A stretch of DNA of 64,000 nt from Synechococcus sp. MU1643 (GTDB taxonomy: Bacteria; Cyanobacteriota; Cyanobacteriia; PCC-6307; Cyanobiaceae): contig NZ_VTKY01000002.1 of the NCBI RefSeq assembly GCF_020514095.1, positions 62,001-126,000 on the forward strand, given 5' to 3'. The notes below the pieces were generated by a model, which searched no databases, was not told the origin of the DNA, and saw only the letters and a list, made by a program, of their open reading frames with translations. Below are positions 17,994 through 28,455 of the stretch, one piece after another (positions within the stretch are counted from its first letter, which is position 1; every line of letters begins with the position of its first letter). Position numbers and translations under genes: made by a program.

Positions 17994-20462
17994 ATGGCTG
18001 AGGAGCGCGTTCAACCGATCGCCCTGCATCAGGAGATGCAGCGCTCCTACCTCGAATACGCGATGAGCGTGATCGTGGGTCGGGCGTTGCCCGATGCCCG
18101 AGATGGTCTCAAGCCTGTACAGCGACGCATCCTCTACGCGATGCAAGAACTGGGTCTTACCCCAGACCGTCCTTACCGCAAGTGCGCGAGGGTCGTCGGT
18201 GACGTGCTGGGCAAATACCACCCTCACGGGGATCAAGCGGTCTATGACGCCCTAGTGCGGCTTGTTCAGACCTTCTCCAGCCGTCATCCCCTGCTAGACG
18301 GCCACGGCAATTTCGGCTCGGTGGACGACGACCCACCGGCGGCGATGCGGTACACCGAAACCCGCCTCGCGCCGATCTCCCATCAGGCGATGCTTGAGGA
18401 GATCGGTGAAGACACCGTTGATTTTGCGCCGAACTTCGATGGATCCCAACAGGAACCCACCGTTCTTCCGGCCCAGCTTCCCTTCCTGCTGCTGAACGGT
18501 TGCTCCGGCATCGCCGTCGGCATGGCCACCAGCATTCCCCCGCACAATCTGGGAGAGGTGGTGGATGGCCTGATCGCCTTGATCCACAAGCCGGAGCTGA
18601 GTGACGACAAACTTCTGGAACTGGTCCCGGGGCCCGACTTCCCCACAGGTGGTGAAGTACTGATCAGCTCAGGCCTGCGAGACACCTATCTGCACGGCCG
18701 CGGCAGCATCCCGATGCGCGGGGTCGCCCACACCGAAGAAGTGCAACTCGGCAAGGGGCGCCATAAACGCAATGCCGTTGTGGTCACGGAACTGCCCTAC
18801 CAGCTCAGCAAGGCCGGCTGGATTGAAAAACTGGCTGAATCTGTCAACGACGGAAAAATCGGCGGAATCGCCGACATCCGGGACGAAAGCGACCGCGAAG
18901 GCATGCGCGTGGTCGTGGAGCTGCGCCGCGATGCGGATCCGGAGAAGGTGCTGAAGGATCTGCAGCGTCGAACAGCGCTGCAAAGCAACTTCGGATCGAT
19001 CTTGCTGGCCCTGGTGGATGGACACCCCCAGCAGCTGTCTCTACGCCAACTGCTCCAGACCTTCCTCGATTTCAGGGAATTGACCCTGATCCGGCGCACC
19101 AGTCATGCCCTGCGCAAAACCGAAGACCGGCTTGAGGTTGTGGAAGGACTGATCACAGCCCTGAACAATCTTCAGGCCGTGATCGCCATGATTCAGGAAG
19201 CGAATGACGCCGCCTCAGCCCGCGCCAGCCTGATGGTGCGACTCGACCTCAGCGAACGGCAGGCGGATGCTGTGTTGGCCATGCCCCTGAGGCGTCTGAC
19301 TGGACTGGAACAGGAAAGCCTGCGCCAGGAGCTGGACGAGCTTCAAGCGGAACGTCAACGACTCAAGTTGCTCTTGGACAACCGGGATCAACTGCTGGAC
19401 GCGATGGTGACAGAGCTCAAAGCATTGAAAAAACGCTTCAGCACCCCGCGTCGAACCCGCCTGGTGGAGGGCGGTGATGCCCTGATAGCCGAACGGGCAG
19501 CCAGCCAACGCCCGAACACAGAACTGCTGCGTCAGCAGGCCCTGGCCGCATTGCCCGGAGATGGTCGGGTGCTGATCCAGGCCGATGGACAAGTGAAAAT
19601 CATCACCCCTCAGGTGCTGGGCCGGCTGCACCTCAATGATCCTTGCCCCATTGGTGATGCACCATCTCCAGCGCAGGTGATCTTGCCAATCGAACCACCA
19701 CCGCGGCTGCTGGCCGTGAGTGCAAGCGGACGCATTGCCCAAGTGCGCTGGGAGTTTGCAGGACAACAGCCAGGCCCAATCGAGCGTTTCCTTCCCACCG
19801 GCCTCGACGGAGACACGATCGTTTCGCTGCTGTCGTTGCCCAGCCAAAACATCGATGCGTTGAGTCTGGGCTTGCTGAGCAGCGATGGTCGTTTCAAGCG
19901 ACTTCCCCTCAGCGAAGTGGTGGACCTGTCCGGTCGGGCTACCAGCGTTCTCAAATTGAAAGAGGGCGTAGAGCTCAATAGTGCAGTTATCTGTCGCGAC
20001 CAAGGAACACTGATGCTGATGAGCGACATCGGTCGCCTGCTGCGACTGCAAGTCACTGAGGATTCGCTTCCGTTGATGGGTCGATTGGCGCAGGGACCCA
20101 TGACCATGCGATTGCTCCCCGAGGAACAGATCGTCGGAGCCATCTGCACGGAACAGACACCACTAATGCTGCTCAGCCAACGGGGATTGGTCGCGAGAAT
20201 CGACTGTTCAGGCCTGCGCTACAACCAACGGGGCGATCTCGGCAGCATGGCCATACAGGTTGATGCTGAATCTGATCGCTTGGTCGGTATCAGCGCTGGA
20301 ACAGGACTTGTCGGTGTGCGCACCAGCAAAGACCGTCACGGACGCTTGGATCCGGACGACATCAACATCTCAAACCCCGGAGAGAAACTGACAGAACAGA
20401 CGTCTCTTCAGGACGGAGAAACCATCGTTAAAGTGATCAACGCCATTCAACCGAATCCCTAA
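17994..20462 (+). CDS. gyrA: Type II topoisomerase subunit A (GyrA/ParC family)
   Basis: This is the DNA-cleaving subunit of gyrase or topoisomerase IV, 822 residues. The catalytic tyrosine is Y120 in [12 protein letters not shown]; the helix [16 protein letters not shown] holds the quinolone-determining positions. The breakage-reunion core, coiled coil ([20 protein letters not shown]) and a six-blade C-terminal beta-propeller region are present. I see no canonical GyrA box (QRRGGKG); the closest is YNQRGDLGS near residue 745, so negative supercoiling activity is uncertain and a ParC-like role is possible. It starts with ATG after GGAGAG, 45 bases behind the TPR gene, and is convergent with purF (7-base gap). 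Confidence 0.9.
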   Translation: MAEERVQPIALHQEMQRSYLEYAMSVIVGRALPDARDGLKPVQRRILYAMQELGLTPDRPYRKCARVVGDVLGKYHPHGDQAVYDALVRLVQTFSSRHPLLDGHGNFGSVDDDPPAAMRYTETRLAPISHQAMLEEIGEDTVDFAPNFDGSQQEPTVLPAQLPFLLLNGCSGIAVGMATSIPPHNLGEVVDGLIALIHKPELSDDKLLELVPGPDFPTGGEVLISSGLRDTYLHGRGSIPMRGVAHTEEVQLGKGRHKRNAVVVTELPYQLSKAGWIEKLAESVNDGKIGGIADIRDESDREGMRVVVELRRDADPEKVLKDLQRRTALQSNFGSILLALVDGHPQQLSLRQLLQTFLDFRELTLIRRTSHALRKTEDRLEVVEGLITALNNLQAVIAMIQEANDAASARASLMVRLDLSERQADAVLAMPLRRLTGLEQESLRQELDELQAERQRLKLLLDNRDQLLDAMVTELKALKKRFSTPRRTRLVEGGDALIAERAASQRPNTELLRQQALAALPGDGRVLIQADGQVKIITPQVLGRLHLNDPCPIGDAPSPAQVILPIEPPPRLLAVSASGRIAQVRWEFAGQQPGPIERFLPTGLDGDTIVSLLSLPSQNIDALSLGLLSSDGRFKRLPLSEVVDLSGRATSVLKLKEGVELNSAVICRDQGTLMLMSDIGRLLRLQVTEDSLPLMGRLAQGPMTMRLLPEEQIVGAICTEQTPLMLLSQRGLVARIDCSGLRYNQRGDLGSMAIQVDAESDRLVGISAGTGLVGVRTSKDRHGRLDPDDINISNPGEKLTEQTSLQDGETIVKVINAIQPNP

Positions 20463-20469
20463 CCCACGA

Positions 20470-21927
20470 TCAAGAGCTGCAATTCTGCTCTAACCATTGG
20501 AAATAATCTTCGTCGATTCCACCGGTCACATAGTGGCCATCAAAACAAGACATCTCGAGATCTTTGATCTCAGTTTTCTCAACAATGCTTTCTAACAAGT
20601 TCTCAACGGTCTGATAAACAACATAATCAGCACCGAGAACATCTGAAATCTCATCACTGGTTCGTCCGTGGGCAAGTAGTTCCGCCCGAGTCGGCATGTT
20701 GATCCCATAAACATTTGGATAGCGAACTGGCGGGGCAGCAGACGTAAAGGTCACCTGGTTGGCACCAGCGCTGCGTGCCATCTGAACAATCTCGCGAGAA
20801 GTTGTACCACGAACAATTGAATCGTCGACGATCAAGACATTCTTGCCGGCAAATTCAGTGCCGAGAGCGTTGAGTTTTTGCCGCACGGATTTCTTTCGCT
20901 CCGCTTGACCCGGCATGATAAATGTGCGGCCGACATAGCGGTTCTTGTAAAAACCTTCGCGATACTCAATGCCCAATTGCTTGGCCACCTGCATCGCCGA
21001 AGGCCTTGCCGAATCAGGAATCGGCATCACAACATCGATATCACCAGCCGGTAACGTTGCGGCAATAGTTTGAGCCAAACGATCACCCATTCGCAGCCGC
21101 GACTCATAAACCGAAATACCGTTCATGAGGGAATCTGGCCGCGCCAAATACACGTACTCAAAAGCACAGGGAATCAACCGAGGAGACTCGGCACACTGAC
21201 GCTGGTGCAGGTTCAAATCAACGTCAATAAACACCGCCTCGCCAGGGTCAACATCGCGAACGATCTCGTAGCCGCTGTTTTCAATCACCAACGATTCACT
21301 GGCGACAATCCACTCCTCACGACCCTGTTCAGACAATCGCCTGCCGAGAATCAAAGGCCGAATTCCGTAGGGATCCCGGAAGGCCAGCATTCCGTGGCCC
21401 GCAATCAAAGCGATCGCTGCATAGGACCCCTGAACGCGGTGATGCAGTGACACCACCGCATCAAACAACTGATCCGGTGTCAAATCACCGCCTGTGAGTT
21501 GAGATTGAATCTCCGTGGCCAACACATTGACCAGCATCTCCGTATCGCTGCTCGAATTGGTATGACGACGATCAATCTTGAAAAGATCCTGCTCAAGCTG
21601 ATGGGTGTTGGTGAGATTGCCGTTATGCACAAAAGTGATGCCATAGGGGGCATTCACATAGAACGGCTGAACTTCCTCTTCTGACGCAGCAGCGCCACGG
21701 GTGGCATAGCGAACGTGACCGATCCCGGCATTCCCCAACAGCTTTCGCATATCTCGGGTGCGAAAAGCTTCACGCACACGTCCCCTTTGTTTATGCACAT
21801 GGAAGGTGTGATTGTCCATCGTGACAATCCCTGCTGAGTCCTGACCACGGTGCTGAAGCAGAAGAAGATTGTCGTAAATCTGTTGGTTGACTGAGTCAAC
21901 ACAGAACATTCCGATAATGCCGCACAT
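20470..21927 (-). CDS. purF: Amidophosphoribosyltransferase
   Basis: PurF converts PRPP and glutamine to phosphoribosylamine, the committed step of purine synthesis. The nucleophile is Cys2 exposed after removal of Met (MCGIIGMFC). The glutaminase domain shows LLLQHRGQDSAGI, GHVRYATRG and FVHNGNLTN, and the PRPP loop is VLIVDDSIVRGTTSREIV. Length, 485 residues, is normal. It lies 61 bases after purL on the same strand, with a perfect hairpin between them. Confidence 0.96.
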   Translation of the reverse strand: MCGIIGMFCVDSVNQQIYDNLLLLQHRGQDSAGIVTMDNHTFHVHKQRGRVREAFRTRDMRKLLGNAGIGHVRYATRGAAASEEEVQPFYVNAPYGITFVHNGNLTNTHQLEQDLFKIDRRHTNSSSDTEMLVNVLATEIQSQLTGGDLTPDQLFDAVVSLHHRVQGSYAAIALIAGHGMLAFRDPYGIRPLILGRRLSEQGREEWIVASESLVIENSGYEIVRDVDPGEAVFIDVDLNLHQRQCAESPRLIPCAFEYVYLARPDSLMNGISVYESRLRMGDRLAQTIAATLPAGDIDVVMPIPDSARPSAMQVAKQLGIEYREGFYKNRYVGRTFIMPGQAERKKSVRQKLNALGTEFAGKNVLIVDDSIVRGTTSREIVQMARSAGANQVTFTSAAPPVRYPNVYGINMPTRAELLAHGRTSDEISDVLGADYVVYQTVENLLESIVEKTEIKDLEMSCFDGHYVTGGIDEDYFQWLEQNCSS

Positions 21928-21967
21928 GATGAATCCGAAGTCAGCTAGATAAGGAAGAGAAACGACC

Positions 21968-21984
21968 GTCAGGCAACGCCTGAC
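21968..21984 (-). terminator. Hairpin between purL and purF
   Basis: A perfect 7-base-pair inverted repeat, GTCAGGC / GCCTGAC with a three-base loop, lies four bases beyond the purL stop and 41 bases before the purF ATG. On the minus strand it is followed by GGTCGTTTCTC rather than a run of U, so it is at best a weak terminator. It may stabilise the purL 3' end or set the purL:purF ratio. Confidence 0.4.
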
Positions 21985-21988
21985 TCAA

Positions 21989-24295
21989 TCACTCCGAATG
22001 CATCCGTCGGGACAACGCATCACGGAAAACAGCAGCACAGCGTTGCACCTCAAGATCGAGCTGAACAGCAGATTCGGATCGAATCACCAATCGAGCCTGC
22101 GCCGTAACACTGCCCAGCGGGGTAACGCAGAGCGCTGGATTGGATCCGATCAACTGCTCCCATGCAGGGAGACGAGCTGCCTTCACCGACACAATCACCC
22201 GGCTGCCGCCTTCGGCGAACAGCACCCGCTCTAGGCGCGCCGATCCTATAGAAAGCGTCACGTTGATGCCCAGATCAGAGGCGATGCAGGCTTCAGCCAA
22301 CGCCACTGCCAAGCCGCCATCACTGCAGTCGTGGGCGGAGGCCAACAGACCTTGAGCAATGGCCTCACGCACCAGACGCCCCACCGCTGATTCGACGGCA
22401 AGATCGGGCTTTGGCGGTCGTCCGGCCAAGGAGCCAAGGGTCTGCTGCTGATAGGCACTGCCCGCCAAACCAAGGCTGGGGTTGGCACCGTCCTCGGGAG
22501 GAACACCGATGAGGAAGATCGCATCGCCGGGCTGTTGCCAGGCCAAGCCAGTCACACGGCTGATGTCATCCACACTGCCAACCATGCCGATTACCGGCGT
22601 GGGGTGGATCGGTTGCATGGTGCCGTCGTCCTGTTTGGTCTCGTTGTAGAGCGAGACATTGCCGCCAGTAACGGGTGTGTTGAGGGCGCGGCAGGCATCG
22701 GAGATCCCTCGACAGGCCATGGCCAGCTGCCAGAACCCCTTGGGTGTTTCCGGTGACGGGAAATTGAGGTTGTCGGTCACCGCCAAGGGCTCCGCCCCCA
22801 CGCAACTCAGGTTGCGTGCCGCTTCTGCGACGGCCGCCTGAGCGCCGCGTTCGGGATCCAGGGCAACCCAACGGTTGGGGCAATCCACCGTGGCGGCAAC
22901 ACCACGATTGGATGCGGCCATGGATCCATCGCCTTGCTGGGGTCTCAGACGCACCACAGCAGCATCAGCGGCACCGGATGAGACCACCGTGTTGGCCAGC
23001 ACCTGCTGGTCGTACTGACGGTGAACCCACTGCTTGCTTGCAATGGTGGGGTCATCTAGAAGCTGAAGCAGGGCTGCCGTGGCATCGGTCAGCTCCGGAA
23101 GTTCCTGATCGGTCCAACTCCAAAGAGCCTGAAGGTCTGCCGGGGGCTCTTGCAACAGAGCATGTTTTTCGATCGGGGTGTCATCGGCAAGAGCCGTGGC
23201 CGGCACCTCAGCGGCAACGGCACCGTGATGCAACACCCGAACAATCGGTTCCTGGAGCACCTTGCCCACAACCGCCGCCTGCAATCCCCAGCGACGGAAC
23301 CGCTGCATCAAAGCGTCCTCACGCCCGGCCTTCACCACGAACAACATCCGTTCCTGGGACTCGGATAACAGGAACTCATAAGCCGTCATCCCCGCTTCAC
23401 GGGCCGGAACACGATCGAGATCCAGTTCCACCCCTAAGCCCCCTTTGGCGGCCATTTCCGAACAGCTACAGGTCAGACCAGCGGCGCCCATGTCCTGCGC
23501 TGCCACCACATCACCACTGGCGAAGGCTTCAAGACAGGCTTCGATCAGCCCTTTCTCCAGAAAGGGATCCCCCACCTGAACGGCGGGGCGATCATCCAAG
23601 GAATCAGCACTGAGCTCAGCGCTGGCAAAGCTGGCTCCCCCCATGCCATCCCGACCGGTGGTGCTTCCCACATACACCACGGGATTGCCAACGCCGATCG
23701 CGCCAGATTTGACGATCTCCTCGGTCTCCATCAATCCGAGGGCCATGGCATTCACCAGCGGATTGCCGGAATAGGAGGGATCAAAGGCCACCTCACCGCC
23801 CACCGTCGGCACCCCAACGCAGTTGCCGTAATGAGCAATGCCGGCCACAACGCCTTCCATCAGGCCAACGTTGGCGGGATCCTCAAGGGGACCGAAGCGC
23901 AGGGCGTTCAGCAGCGCGATCGGACGGGCGCCCATCGTGAAGATGTCACGCAGGATGCCGCCCACCCCTGTTGCGGCCCCCTGAAAGGGTTCGACGGCGG
24001 AAGGGTGGTTGTGGCTTTCGATCTTGAAAGCCAACCGGTGACCCTCTCCGAGATCGACCACACCGGCGTTTTCACCAGGGCCCACCAGGATGCGTGGTCC
24101 CTCAGTGGGGAAGCCACTCAGCAAGGGCCGGGAATTGCGATAACAGCAGTGTTCGGACCACATCACACCGAACATGCCCAGCTCAGCTCGATTCGGCTCG
24201 CGACCAAGCCGCCTACAGATCTCATCCCAGTCACTGGACTTGAGCCCTTCCTGCTTCAGGGCTGCAGCTATCTCGTACGCAGGGGAGGAAACCAC
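21989..24295 (-). CDS. purL: Phosphoribosylformylglycinamidine synthase subunit PurL
   Basis: The small-type PurL (about 768 residues) turns FGAR into FGAM with ATP and glutamine-derived ammonia, working with separate PurQ and PurS. Visible motifs are [64 protein letters not shown] and the second-half [15 protein letters not shown]. The frame is open to 24613, but the upstream part overlaps the PRC-barrel gene and has no family likeness. GTG 24295, preceded by GGAGG at a somewhat long spacing, starts 40 bases after that gene's stop and gives normal length. Confidence 0.95.
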   Translation of the reverse strand: MVSSPAYEIAAALKQEGLKSSDWDEICRRLGREPNRAELGMFGVMWSEHCCYRNSRPLLSGFPTEGPRILVGPGENAGVVDLGEGHRLAFKIESHNHPSAVEPFQGAATGVGGILRDIFTMGARPIALLNALRFGPLEDPANVGLMEGVVAGIAHYGNCVGVPTVGGEVAFDPSYSGNPLVNAMALGLMETEEIVKSGAIGVGNPVVYVGSTTGRDGMGGASFASAELSADSLDDRPAVQVGDPFLEKGLIEACLEAFASGDVVAAQDMGAAGLTCSCSEMAAKGGLGVELDLDRVPAREAGMTAYEFLLSESQERMLFVVKAGREDALMQRFRRWGLQAAVVGKVLQEPIVRVLHHGAVAAEVPATALADDTPIEKHALLQEPPADLQALWSWTDQELPELTDATAALLQLLDDPTIASKQWVHRQYDQQVLANTVVSSGAADAAVVRLRPQQGDGSMAASNRGVAATVDCPNRWVALDPERGAQAAVAEAARNLSCVGAEPLAVTDNLNFPSPETPKGFWQLAMACRGISDACRALNTPVTGGNVSLYNETKQDDGTMQPIHPTPVIGMVGSVDDISRVTGLAWQQPGDAIFLIGVPPEDGANPSLGLAGSAYQQQTLGSLAGRPPKPDLAVESAVGRLVREAIAQGLLASAHDCSDGGLAVALAEACIASDLGINVTLSIGSARLERVLFAEGGSRVIVSVKAARLPAWEQLIGSNPALCVTPLGSVTAQARLVIRSESAVQLDLEVQRCAAVFRDALSRRMHSE

Positions 24296-24335
24296 GAATC
24301 GCGGAGCACCTCCCCCCAGTGTTGCCGACCGCCCG

Positions 24336-25088
24336 TCAGACCCAGGGGTCTTCGTCTTCGCGGCGGCGGCGGGAGGGGGGCTCGTCCCAGCTTTCGTCGT
24401 CCCAAACCTCAGGTCCAGAGACGTCCTCTGATTCTTCGTCGTCAAGCGAAGAACGCCTGGTTTCCGATCGCAGCTCATCAATGGGCGCGTCGTCCAACCA
24501 ACCCTCCAGGCGATCGCCCGCACGGTCGCCCATGGAACGCAACTGGTCCCGCCAGTTTTGGGTGCGTTGGAGCAGATCCTGACGAACGCTGGCGCGGGCC
24601 ATCGGCAGATCATCCAGTCCCATCAGGCCGGTTTGGATCTGACCCGGTTGTTGATCAAGGATGCGATCGGGAGCCAAACGCCATCGAGAACTCCCCGGCA
24701 GACGCGGGTCGCTGCGGGCAATGAGGTAATGAAGAATCGAGCCATCGGCCGCTCGAAAATCAAGGTCGACAACACTGCCGATACGCTCACCGTCGCGGTC
24801 CAGCAAGGCTGCATCCATCAGCGTTGGCAAACGCTCCAAGGTCACCTGATCGGTGACCGCCGGCTCGCCACGCACAAAAACCTGTTGATCGCTCAAACCA
24901 CAACACTGGTTCAAACGCCAGACATCCCGCGACATGCGCAGGGCCGATGGACGGCTGACCCAGCCCAGCAGACGATGCACCGGCGGATGCATCCAAGCCA
25001 TGACCCCAGGCCCGTGATCCAGACCCAGATCACAACGGACCGTATGACTCAGAAGATCACTGAGAAGCAGCTGATCCGGTAGCGACAC
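24336..25088 (-). CDS. PRC-barrel domain protein next to dnaN
   Basis: A 250-residue soluble protein. The first 80 residues contain [20 protein letters not shown] and [20 protein letters not shown]; a second barrel-like unit follows with [20 protein letters not shown] and [11 protein letters not shown], the usual PRC-barrel pattern. The last 60 residues are acidic and disordered ([18 protein letters not shown], ending in Arg/Asp). It starts one base after the dnaN stop, so it is co-transcribed with dnaN and probably purL. I recall this order at the start of marine Synechococcus genomes. Function is not known. Confidence 0.8.
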   Translation of the reverse strand: MSLPDQLLLSDLLSHTVRCDLGLDHGPGVMAWMHPPVHRLLGWVSRPSALRMSRDVWRLNQCCGLSDQQVFVRGEPAVTDQVTLERLPTLMDAALLDRDGERIGSVVDLDFRAADGSILHYLIARSDPRLPGSSRWRLAPDRILDQQPGQIQTGLMGLDDLPMARASVRQDLLQRTQNWRDQLRSMGDRAGDRLEGWLDDAPIDELRSETRRSSLDDEESEDVSGPEVWDDESWDEPPSRRRREDEDPWV

Positions 25089-25089
25089 A

Positions 25090-26247
25090 TCAGGAACGAA
25101 TCTGAACGGGCATCACCAAATAGGTGAAAGCTTCAGGCACTTCATCGGAGCGGAGCACGGCCGGCGTGGTGGGCGCGTTGCAGTGCAGAACAATCCGATC
25201 AGAGCCCATAGCTTTCAGGCCATCCAGCAGATAGCGAACGTTGAAGGCAATCTGCATGGCATCACCCTCCAGGTTGGCGGGAAGCGACTCAGAGCCACTG
25301 CCCACATCCTGCGCATCTGCACTGATCTGGACAACACCGTCCTCAGGCTGACTGCTGAATTTCACAACGTTGTTGTGTTGATCAGCCAGCACAGCAATCC
25401 GCTCCAAAGCAGCGATCAGAGCGCGACGCTCCATTCCAAAGGTACGGGTGAAACCATCAGGGATCAGCTGGCCGTAGTTGGGATAGGTGCCTTCCAGGGT
25501 GCGGCTGGTAACCATCTGGTCGGCCGCAAGAAACACCACCTGACCACGATCACAGAACAAACTGACGGGTTCATCGGACCGCCAGGACGCCATCAGCCGC
25601 TCCACCTCGCGCAGCGAGCGCGATGGGAGCGTCACCGCGAAACCCTCGTCGTCTACAGCGTCGACAACAGCCGCATCCTGCAGAGCATCATCAACATTGA
25701 GCACGGCAAGACGGTGACCATCGGTGGCAGCCGCTTCCAGAGCCCGCTGGTTGAACTTGAGATGCACACCGGTGAGCAGTTGCTTCGCTTCGTCAGCGCT
25801 GCTGGCAAACAGGGTGCCTTTGAGCGCCTGCACCAACCGTTCAGGTTGCAGTTTGAGCGTCATGCCGCTTTCCACCATCGGAAGGTCGGGATAGTCATCG
25901 GCGCTCATGCCGCGCATCTGATAGCTGCCGCTGAGGCAGGTGAGCTGAACCTGCTCACCGGAATCATCAACGGCGAGTGTGATCGGAGAGTCGCTGGATA
26001 AGCGGGAAACGATCTCTCCCAGCAACCGGGCTGGAAGTGTGATGGCACCGCTGGTTTCAACGCTGGCGGCGAGAGAGGTCTGAATTCCGAGGCTTAAGTC
26101 AAAACCAGTGAGGCTGAGGCGGTTGCTGCCAGCATCGGCGGTGAGCAACACATTCGCCAAAACCGGATGGGTGGGGCGTGTGGCGACTGCACGGCTCACC
26201 AACTGCAGAGCGCCATTCAGTTCGGACTGAGAACAGACCACCTTCAT
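25090..26247 (-). CDS. dnaN: DNA polymerase III beta subunit (sliding clamp)
   Basis: DnaN is the ring that tethers the replicative polymerase to DNA. The 385-residue protein has three repeats of the clamp fold: an N-terminal MKVVCSQSELNGALQLVSRA, a middle TDGHRLAVLNVDD and a C-terminal part ending YLVMPVQIRS, the MP-x-R ending typical of DnaN. It reads leftward from the dnaN-thrC gap. In cyanobacteria dnaN often lies beside oriC, which fits the DnaA-box-like sites upstream. It is followed by the PRC-barrel gene with one base between. Confidence 0.96.
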   Translation of the reverse strand: MKVVCSQSELNGALQLVSRAVATRPTHPVLANVLLTADAGSNRLSLTGFDLSLGIQTSLAASVETSGAITLPARLLGEIVSRLSSDSPITLAVDDSGEQVQLTCLSGSYQMRGMSADDYPDLPMVESGMTLKLQPERLVQALKGTLFASSADEAKQLLTGVHLKFNQRALEAAATDGHRLAVLNVDDALQDAAVVDAVDDEGFAVTLPSRSLREVERLMASWRSDEPVSLFCDRGQVVFLAADQMVTSRTLEGTYPNYGQLIPDGFTRTFGMERRALIAALERIAVLADQHNNVVKFSSQPEDGVVQISADAQDVGSGSESLPANLEGDAMQIAFNVRYLLDGLKAMGSDRIVLHCNAPTTPAVLRSDEVPEAFTYLVMPVQIRS

Positions 26248-26339
26248 CGTCCTGACGACCTGATCGCGCTGAGGTGTCCCACGGTTTCACAGGCTGAGGG
26301 GAAGTGCAATGGCCAGCGCATTGGGAGCCTCTGTTCGGC

Positions 26340-26605
26340 TGTTTGGTTCTTATGGATTTAAAAAATAAAAAACAAATACAGCCGTCGTAGGGCTTGGGGA
26401 AAAGGGGGAAAGGCACCCAAAACCCAGCTTTCACACGAACTCTCGATGAACCAAAGCTGAGGAGAATTTTTCACGGGATGGGGAACGAGACTTCGTTTTC
26501 CACCGCTTCACAGGAGGGTGGAAAACTCATGGGGTTAACGGGTGGATTGTTTTAGGTTGTTTTCCACAGCGTGTTGGGATGGTTTTAGGGCGTTTTCCGT
26601 AGCCG
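26340..26605. other. Candidate replication origin (oriC)
   Basis: This is most of the 435-base gap between dnaN and thrC, the longest gene-free stretch here. It holds an AT-rich tract at about 26347-26380 (ATTTAAAAAATAAAAAACAA), which could be the unwinding element. A cluster of DnaA-box-like sites on both strands follows at 26467-26601. Origins beside dnaN are known in Synechococcus elongatus, where boxes read TTTTCCACA. The rest of the gap, 26248-26339 and 26606-26635, holds the dnaN upstream region and no ORF I would defend. Confidence 0.7.
26467..26601. repeat. DnaA-box-like site cluster
   Basis: Three sites share the ten bases GTTTTCCACM. They are 26495-26504 (GTTTTCCACC, plus), 26517-26526 (the same on the minus strand) and 26559-26568 (GTTTTCCACA, plus; contains the exact cyanobacterial box TTTTCCACA). 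Weaker relatives are GTTTTCCGTA at 26592-26601 and TTTTTCACG at 26467-26475. All are in non-coding sequence. Confidence 0.7.
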
Positions 26606-26635
26606 CTTTGTCGGTTGGTTTTGCCTTATGGCCAC

Positions 26636-26658
26636 AAAAAAGCCCCCGTTAGGGGGCT
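26636..26658 (-). terminator. Intrinsic terminator of thrC
   Basis: On the minus strand the sequence reads AGCCCCC-TAAC-GGGGGCT followed by a run of T (six A on the plus strand, 26636-26641). The stem is 7 base pairs, nearly all G-C, with a four-base loop. It begins 24 bases beyond the thrC stop and stops leftward transcription before the candidate origin. Confidence 0.9.
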
Positions 26659-26682
26659 GAAGCGCGTCGATGTAAGGCGGTG

Positions 26683-27789
26683 TCAGAAGCCCATCACACT
26701 GGCGACGGTGCTTAGATCGGGATTGAGGTCGGTGTGGAACGAGGCGTCGTTGTTGCTGATGGCGCAGTCGGGATCCTTGAGGCCGTTGCCGGTCAGAACG
26801 CATACAACTGTGGCGCCGGCTGGCACTTCATCTTTGCGCTTGAGCAGGCCTGCCACAGAGGCAGCGCTAGCGGGTTCGCAGAAGATTCCCTCTTGGCCGC
26901 CCAGAAGCTTGTAGGCCGCGATGATCTCCGCATCGGTGACATCCAGGAACGCACCGTCGCTGGCTTCGCGTGCTGCCAGGGCTTTGGCTCGGTTCACCGG
27001 GTTGCCAATGCGAATGGCGGTGGCGATGGTTTCGGGGTCCGTCACCGTGGTGTCGTTCACCAGTGGGGCTGATCCGCTGGCCTGGAATCCCATCATTCGG
27101 GGAAGACTGCGGCTCCGGCCGGCCTGCTGATATTCCTGAAAACCCATCCAATAGGCGGTGATATTCCCTGCGTTGCCCATGGGAATGCACAGCCAGTCGG
27201 GTGCCTCTCCGAGGGCATCCACGATTTCGAAGGCTGCCGTCTTCTGGCCCTGCAGCCGGTAGGGATTCACCGAGTTCACCAGGGTGACGGGATACTTCTC
27301 TGCCGCTTCCCGAACGATGTCGAGGGCGCGGTCGAAGTTGCCGCGGATCGCCAAGACCTCAGCTCCGTACACAAGAGCTTGAGCCAGTTTTCCCTGGGCG
27401 ACATAGCCGTCAGGGATCAAGACGAAGGCTCGCATCCCTCCCCGTCTGGCATAGGCCGCTGCAGCAGCACTGGTGTTGCCCGTGCTGGCACAAATCACCG
27501 CTTCACAACCGGCTTCCTTCGCTTTGCTGATGGCCATGGTCATGCCCCGGTCCTTGAAGGACCCTGTGGGGTTCAGGCCGTCGTATTTCACGAACACCTT
27601 CACGCCCTTACCGATCTGTTCCGCAACCGATGGCACAGGGATCAGAGGGGTGGCGCCTTCGCGCAGGCTGATCACCGGGGTCGCATCGCTGACGGGAAGC
27701 CAGCTGCGATAGGCCTCGATCAGTCCAGGCCAGTCCTGCATCACAGGGGTGGCAGTGAAACGCCGACGGAGGTTCTGAAACAGGGACAC
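26683..27789 (-). CDS. thrC: Threonine synthase
   Basis: ThrC is the PLP enzyme converting O-phosphohomoserine to threonine. The PLP lysine lies in [20 protein letters not shown], and the phosphate-binding loop appears in [12 protein letters not shown]-like form ([15 protein letters not shown]). [20 protein letters not shown] is also characteristic. The length of 368 residues fits the short cyanobacterial/Bacillus class. It starts with GTG at 27789 and ends with a strong terminator facing the candidate origin. Confidence 0.94.
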   Translation of the reverse strand: MSLFQNLRRRFTATPVMQDWPGLIEAYRSWLPVSDATPVISLREGATPLIPVPSVAEQIGKGVKVFVKYDGLNPTGSFKDRGMTMAISKAKEAGCEAVICASTGNTSAAAAAYARRGGMRAFVLIPDGYVAQGKLAQALVYGAEVLAIRGNFDRALDIVREAAEKYPVTLVNSVNPYRLQGQKTAAFEIVDALGEAPDWLCIPMGNAGNITAYWMGFQEYQQAGRSRSLPRMMGFQASGSAPLVNDTTVTDPETIATAIRIGNPVNRAKALAAREASDGAFLDVTDAEIIAAYKLLGGQEGIFCEPASAASVAGLLKRKDEVPAGATVVCVLTGNGLKDPDCAISNNDASFHTDLNPDLSTVASVMGF

Positions 27790-27843
27790 CGGCTGGGATG
27801 GGGGGGGTTGCCGGAATCTAGGCGGCGTCCGTTCAGGGCTTGG

Positions 27844-28431
27844 TCAGGGTTGCGCTTCCTTCAATCCGTCCAAGGGGGAGTCGGAGAAAAACTGCACCAG
27901 GCCGGCGATCGAATCCGCTTTTTCAATCACATCAAACAGAGCCGGAAGATTCACCGCCATCACGCCATTGGGGTAGCCCTTCAAAAAGCTCACGGCACTC
28001 AGCCCATCTTCACTCTGCAATCCACTGATCACTCCTGCGCGGATCGCCGGAACACTCACTTCAGTTTCCGGTGAGTAGATCGGATAAATGATGCGTGCAA
28101 CACGACTCAGGATGGCCTCACCGATCCGTGTGTTGATCAGACGGCTTGTGAGCGCCAGGGGAAGCTTGAGCTGCTGGTTGAGCATCTGCGACACCTCGTT
28201 GGGTTCCTGCCCGGAGATCTCGAGCAGATCCTCCAGAAGGCCGATGGCTTGACCGGTTTCGGCCAGGTGCTCAACTTCCTTGACGGGAATGGAGCGGCGG
28301 AAGGCGCCACTCACCAAGGCGACATCCGTGGCGGCCTGCAGGGGTTGCATGACGAAGCTCCAACTAAGTCCAAGACCTGCCGCTGCCGCAACGGCCAGCA
28401 AAGAGGAACGGGTGAGGGGCCTGGGGAGCAT
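27844..28431 (-). CDS. Exported stand-alone DUF1400 protein
   Basis: A 195-residue protein with a signal peptide (RSSLLAVAAAAGLGLSWSFV, cleavage near LQAAT). The mature part resembles DUF1400, the cyanobacterial domain usually placed before an alpha/beta hydrolase: ALVSGAFRRSIPVKEVEHLA, ETGQAIGLLEDLLEISGQEP and LINTRIGEAILSRVARIIYP. No hydrolase domain follows, so this copy consists of the DUF1400 part alone. The start is ATG 28431 (a GTG one codon earlier is possible), 24 bases after the UbiB-family kinase stop, so the pair may be co-transcribed. Function unknown. Confidence 0.75.
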   Translation of the reverse strand: MLPRPLTRSSLLAVAAAAGLGLSWSFVMQPLQAATDVALVSGAFRRSIPVKEVEHLAETGQAIGLLEDLLEISGQEPNEVSQMLNQQLKLPLALTSRLINTRIGEAILSRVARIIYPIYSPETEVSVPAIRAGVISGLQSEDGLSAVSFLKGYPNGVMAVNLPALFDVIEKADSIAGLVQFFSDSPLDGLKEAQP

Positions 28432-28455
28432 CACGCAGAAGGTGTTGCCCGGAAG

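Noticed and set aside
24296-24613. N-terminal extension of PurL by about 106 codons
   Set aside because: The extra part overlaps the PRC-barrel gene, has no PurL likeness, and GTG 24295 already gives normal length.
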